64,000 nucleotides of DNA, from the NCBI GenBank assembly GCA_041738135.1, contig JBGSQK010000058.1, forward strand, positions 26,934 through 90,933. Reading direction: 5' to 3'. A program made the translations under genes and the position numbers. This DNA is from JAGOMX01 sp041738135. Lineage in GTDB: Bacteria; Pseudomonadota; Alphaproteobacteria; JAGOMX01. How positions within the stretch are numbered: the stretch's first letter is position 1; each line of letters starts with the position of its first letter. This document shows positions 60,686 to 64,000 of the stretch, in pieces. The notes under the pieces are model-generated. The model ran no database searches. It was not told the origin of the DNA and saw only the letters and a list, made by a program, of their open reading frames with translations.

Positions 60686-62401
60686 ATGAGAACTTTTAAT
60701 AAATATCTATTATCATTAACTTTGGGGTTACTGTTGCTTGAACAGCAGGCTCTAGCAGAAAACCCTACTGACAAAGCTGCTTCGAAAAAAGAAGCTTCAG
60801 TTACACCTGCTACGAAAGATGCTTCCGCTCCAGGAAAGTTGGAAGCACTTGTACCTGTTTCACCAGCTCCGGTAAAAGCAGAAGTGCCCGCACCTGTAGC
60901 GACCACTATAGGAAAAAGTTTTGGCCCACCTAGCTTTGCTGACATTGTTGACCCTTTGCTCCCTGCGGTTGTGAACATTTCTACTTCCTCAGAAATCACA
61001 AAGGAAAAATCTCCAGAACTTCCTGATATACCTGAGAATCACCCCTACCATGATTTCTTCAAACATTTCTTTGAAGAGCATTATTCTAAGACCCCACGCA
61101 AAGCCACAGCTTTGGGCTCCGGTTTTATCATAGATGCAGAAGGTTATGTGGTTACCAACAACCACGTGATTGCAGATGCGGATGAAATAACCGTCATAAT
61201 GCACGACAAAGAAAAAACTGAAATGAAGGCAAAGGTTGTAGGTCGCGATCCCCGTTCTGACCTGGCCTTGCTTAAGGTTGAAGCCAAAGGCCCATTGCCT
61301 TTCGTACAATGGGCGGATTCCACCAAAGCTCGCACTGGAGATTGGGTGCTCGCAGTCGGAAATCCTTTTGGTCTAAGCAGTTCCGTAACTGCAGGTATTA
61401 TCTCGACCATCGCACGTAACATTTCAGCACAAATGCGCAATGGACAAGGCGGAGCCGGCGGTGGTGCAGGCGCTGATATTATTGACGGTTATATTCAAAC
61501 GGACGCAGCCATTAACCTTGGAAACTCAGGCGGCCCATTGTTTGATATGAACGGTAAAGTTGTAGGCGTTAACACAGCAATTCTGTCTCCATCGGGCACC
61601 AATATTGGTATTGGCTTTGCCATACCGGCAGAGGTAGTAAAACCTGTTATTGATCAGTTGAGATCCTTTGGTAAGACACGTCGTGGTTGGCTGGGTGTTC
61701 GTGTCCAAGTGGTCACCGACGAAATCGCCGAAGCTCTAGCTATGGAGAAGGCAAAGGGTGCTCTGGTGGGCAGCGTGACTGACGATGGTCCAGCGGCAAA
61801 AGCTGGCCTAAAGGCTCGCGATGTGATCATTGAGTTTAACGGCACACCCATTGACGATTCTCGCTCATTCCCAAGAATAGTGGGCGGCACAGAAATCGGC
61901 AAAGAAGTGCCTATCGTGGTTATGAGAGATGGCAAAGCTGTAAGTCTCAAAGTCAAGGTGGGCGAATATGAAGCCGCCGAAGAAGCCGGCCTCATTCCTT
62001 CACAACGTGTGGAAATTGAAGCCAAAAAGAACACCAAAGAAATCCTCGGATTGACATTGCGTGAACTTACACCTCAGGATCGGGCAGGATTGCAATTACC
62101 TGCCGAAATCAAGGGTGTGCTCATAATGAAGGTGGATCCTTATAGCGAAGCCTACCAAGACAAAGGCCTGCGCAATGGCGACATCATCGTCGACGTGGGT
62201 GGCAAGCCAGTGACTAAATCTGAAGAAGTCCTAGCGCTGGTAGAAGAAGCTCGTAAGAAGAAGAAAAAGCACGAAATCTTCCAAATCAGGAGGGGAGAAA
62301 ACGTTCTCTTCATTGCCCTGAATGTGGAAGAGGAAAAGAAAAAGTCCGAAGATAAGAAAAAATCTGACGACAAAGCAGAGAAGAAAGAAGAAAAGAAATA
62401 G
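60686..62401 (+). CDS. degP: periplasmic serine protease DegP/HtrA (Do family)
   Basis: 571 aa. Leader MRTFNKYLLSLTLGLLLLEQQALA, a Pro/Ala/Lys-rich linker, then the trypsin-like domain with the triad His (VTNNHVIADADEI), Asp (DPRSDLALLKV) and Ser (NLGNSGGPLFDMNGK). Two PDZ domains follow (RRGWLGVRVQVVTDEIAEAL; LGLTLRELTPQDRAGLQL). The Lys/Glu-rich tail (KKKSEDKKKSDDKAEKKEEKK-like, from about 548) is longer than in standard DegP. It degrades misfolded envelope proteins. The hflK-hflC-degP order is typical of Alphaproteobacteria. Confidence 0.96.
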   Translation: MRTFNKYLLSLTLGLLLLEQQALAENPTDKAASKKEASVTPATKDASAPGKLEALVPVSPAPVKAEVPAPVATTIGKSFGPPSFADIVDPLLPAVVNISTSSEITKEKSPELPDIPENHPYHDFFKHFFEEHYSKTPRKATALGSGFIIDAEGYVVTNNHVIADADEITVIMHDKEKTEMKAKVVGRDPRSDLALLKVEAKGPLPFVQWADSTKARTGDWVLAVGNPFGLSSSVTAGIISTIARNISAQMRNGQGGAGGGAGADIIDGYIQTDAAINLGNSGGPLFDMNGKVVGVNTAILSPSGTNIGIGFAIPAEVVKPVIDQLRSFGKTRRGWLGVRVQVVTDEIAEALAMEKAKGALVGSVTDDGPAAKAGLKARDVIIEFNGTPIDDSRSFPRIVGGTEIGKEVPIVVMRDGKAVSLKVKVGEYEAAEEAGLIPSQRVEIEAKKNTKEILGLTLRELTPQDRAGLQLPAEIKGVLIMKVDPYSEAYQDKGLRNGDIIVDVGGKPVTKSEEVLALVEEARKKKKKHEIFQIRRGENVLFIALNVEEEKKKSEDKKKSDDKAEKKEEKK

Positions 62402-62424
62402 CATCTATATGCTATTCAAAAATC

Positions 62425-62455
62425 AAGCCCCAGAGGAAACTCTGGGGCTTTTTTT
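62425..62455 (+). terminator. Rho-independent terminator after degP
   Basis: AAGCCCCAGAG, GAAA, CTCTGGGGCTT, then TTTTT, 23 nt past the degP stop. Confidence 0.94.
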
Positions 62456-62881
62456 AATGTTCAAAATACGGAAATTAACATTTTCTAATGAATCCTCCCC
62501 TGTCTCCCCGGCCTTGAGCACACTGCCATTAAGTTAAGGGTATTGCTCTCCCACCCCCCTTCATTACGAGCCACTCTCGGGGGGTAGTAATAGATATTTT
62601 AAGATTAAATTTGATTTATAAGCGATGTGTATTTTTTTTATTCATTGTCTTTGACGGAGAATAACGAATGTTTTTTCATAAAATCTCCTTGAGTTGTTAA
62701 CACTTCATCGACATTTGTTAAGCTGATAAAGGAATAGGAATTAAAGGGTGGTCGGCGAAATGATTAAACAAATGACAGCGAAGAAATTGAGTCATGCGCC
62801 TTTATAAAGCACATCTGATGGCTCTTTTGAACAGGCAATTTTTTTAAATTTAACTCGCGTGTGCCTATAAAAGTACAGTGT
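62456..62881. other. 426-bp stretch without a recognisable gene
   Basis: AT-rich beyond 62580, stops in all frames, no coding signal. I see only short poly-pyrimidine runs (62510-62580) and a weak GGAGA/TCTCC pairing at 62655-62692. It separates degP from two minus-strand genes. Confidence 0.5.
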
Positions 62882-63169
62882 TTATAGGATTAATTCGAAC
62901 TCTATATTGACGACTTGACCTTCTTGGATAGCTTCAGCTTTTCGAATTTTTTGGGGCAGGGCGATAAATAAAGGGCCGTTTTTTATAGGCATGATGGAGC
63001 TATTCCATTTTGTGTTTTGAATCTTAAATGATGCGCGCAATAATTTAGGCCAGATATTTTTAATCATAGGGCGAAAGTTTTGGCTTAAGCTCTCTTCTAG
63101 CTCCACATAGTACCAGCCATAATTGCCTTTAAACCGCTTTACAGTTCCTGAAATTAAAAATTTATCCAT
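62882..63169 (-). CDS. DUF1905 domain protein
   Basis: A 95-residue beta-rich protein. YGWYYVELEESLS at the start, then ASFKIQNTKWNSSIMPIKNG and GPLFIALPQKIRKAEAIQEG fit the DUF1905 pattern (beta-barrel with a W-x-x-S/T-x-x-P motif and a K/RKA-x-x-x-x-G turn). Function unknown; often found alone or with YdeI. AAAGAGG lies upstream of the ATG at longer spacing than usual. Confidence 0.75.
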   Translation of the reverse strand: MDKFLISGTVKRFKGNYGWYYVELEESLSQNFRPMIKNIWPKLLRASFKIQNTKWNSSIMPIKNGPLFIALPQKIRKAEAIQEGQVVNIEFELIL

Positions 63170-63358
63170 GTTTTTGATAAACCTCTTTCTATAATCTGGA
63201 AATATTAATAACCAATCAAGGTGAGTAGTAAAATAAATTTCGCCTGCTGTTTAAAAACGAACGTTTATTAAGTTTTCAATTATAAATTTGCTTAACAATC
63301 TGTCTTTTATTACTCAGGCAATGACGGGTGGAGATCAGAATTTTGCTTTAAGCAACAC

Positions 63359-63781
63359 CTAATTTTTCTGCTTTTTCCTAGATTTTTCGATCACCGTAGG
63401 CTTACAATCTCGCAAACTCGGGCAGGCATCAAGCACTTGACCAAGCAAAGGGGTGCTATTGACTTTATAGTCATTACAGGGGTCTAACATCAGCAAAAAA
63501 CGAAAACCATGAACACGATCGCTCTTGTCTGAGTTTAAAGCGAGCGTGTGCCCCTCCTTCTCCATATACTTTTCTAGACGGCTGGATTTATTCATTGCCT
63601 CACCAAATGTCAGATTTGGATCTTCGCTTTCATAACTAAAAAAGCCTCGGGGTATGGAATACCATATGCCATTTACTTTAAAAGCTTGATCGTGCAGTGC
63701 AAATTCGTCAGAGCTTGATGAAAGTGCATCACAGGCCGAAATCAAGAATAAGAGAATGTATGGGATGATTCGTATTTGCAT
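63359..63781 (-). CDS. putative lipoprotein, unknown function
   Basis: 140 aa. Leader MQIRIIPYILLFLISAC with a lipobox (LISAC, Cys17), AGGAG before the ATG. The mature part has several Cys near the C-terminus (DPCNDY, DACPSLRDCKP) that could form disulfides, and a basic tail (KSRKKQKN). No domain recognised. It lies on the minus strand beside the DUF1905 gene. Confidence 0.72.
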   Translation of the reverse strand: MQIRIIPYILLFLISACDALSSSSDEFALHDQAFKVNGIWYSIPRGFFSYESEDPNLTFGEAMNKSSRLEKYMEKEGHTLALNSDKSDRVHGFRFLLMLDPCNDYKVNSTPLLGQVLDACPSLRDCKPTVIEKSRKKQKN

Positions 63782-64000
63782 TTGGAGCGCTCCTGTTAAG
63801 AGTAAAACTAAATAAAACCGAATTTAAAGTCAATGACCCTTCACGCACATAACCTCTCTTGTACTAGTTCACATACATGTGACACTGAAGGATGCATGAA
63901 ATGTCGCACAAGGCAGTGTTGTCCATAAGTCCACATTCAGGTCAGATCAGCTGCCCCTTGGTAGCTGAGCTGGTCTGAGCTGATTGTGGGCCCTGTGGGG
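63782..64000. other. window end, no complete gene
   Basis: Upstream region of the lipoprotein gene, becoming GC-rich after about 63900. It holds an imperfect hairpin (CAGATCAGCT at 63943-63952 with AGCTGGTCTG at 63968-63977). Too little is visible to say whether a gene or repeat begins here. Confidence 0.4.

Noticed and set aside
1..64000. CRISPR array, prophage, integron or insertion sequence
   Set aside because: No regularly spaced direct repeats, phage structural genes, integrase or transposase were seen. The palindromic repeats are the only mobile-like elements.

Overview
The window looks like chromosome of a Gram-negative alphaproteobacterium, probably a host-associated one. Evidence for Gram-negative: lpxK and a lauroyl acyltransferase, an outer-membrane beta-barrel protein, a flagellar P-ring gene and lipoproteins. 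Evidence for Alphaproteobacteria: a usg gene, an IalB-like protein, a class I PHA synthase, ppx next to rlmE, and hflK-hflC-degP in order. Base composition is moderate to AT-rich. Two neighbouring exported proteins carry eukaryote-like ubiquitin-pathway motifs, which with several unknown secreted proteins suggests life in or on a eukaryotic cell (possibly Holosporales/Rickettsiales-like). That placement is inference.

Layout. 1-3.3 kb: end of a beta-ketoacyl-ACP synthase, an RNA (uracil-5)-methyltransferase and a His/Lys-rich exported protein. 3.3-9.3 kb: a palindromic repeat, an OafA-type acyltransferase, a glycosyltransferase-znuC-znuB operon behind tRNA-Gln, and an exported glycerophosphodiesterase. 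9.8-15 kb: an FMN-dependent hydroxy-acid dehydrogenase with an atypical SDR, then unknown exported proteins, one broken by a frameshift. 15.3-21.3 kb: ppx-rlmE, an OMP, lpxK-lpxL and small exported proteins. 21.3-25.7 kb: a 1469-residue RTX/cadherin-like protein. 26-29.2 kb: tRNA-Gly, an MFS pump and the UIM / F-box pair. 29.3-34.4 kb: flgI-flgJ-flgN-flgK-flgL-fliW. 34.5-41.6 kb: an L,D-transpeptidase, a DUF218 protein and a YbhGFSR-type ABC exporter. 41.6-43.6 kb: a candidate structured RNA, two inverted palindromic repeats flanking msrB-msrA, and the SRP RNA gene. 43.6-49.2 kb: phaC and putA. 49.3-55.7 kb: a sugar-modification / surface glycan cluster. 55.9-64 kb: an IalB-like protein, an RMD1-family protein, usg, mrp, hflK-hflC-degP and two small genes.

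How it fits together. Many genes build or maintain the envelope: lipid A acylation, glycan synthesis, peptidoglycan cross-linking, flagellar rod/hook parts and periplasmic proteolysis. The ZnuBC transporter lacks its binding protein here, and the RTX protein lacks a local type I secretion system, so both need partners elsewhere. PutA and the hydroxy-acid dehydrogenase suggest use of amino and organic acids, and PhaC suggests carbon storage. Methionine sulfoxide reductases and DegP suggest envelope stress.

The most interesting item is the adjacent gene pair at 27513-29185. One product ends in two ubiquitin-interacting motifs and the other has an F-box-like segment after its leader. Two RNA genes not evident from ORFs are also described: the SRP RNA (minus strand, with promoter) and a candidate structured RNA with its own terminator. 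There is no CRISPR array, prophage, rRNA operon or intact insertion sequence.
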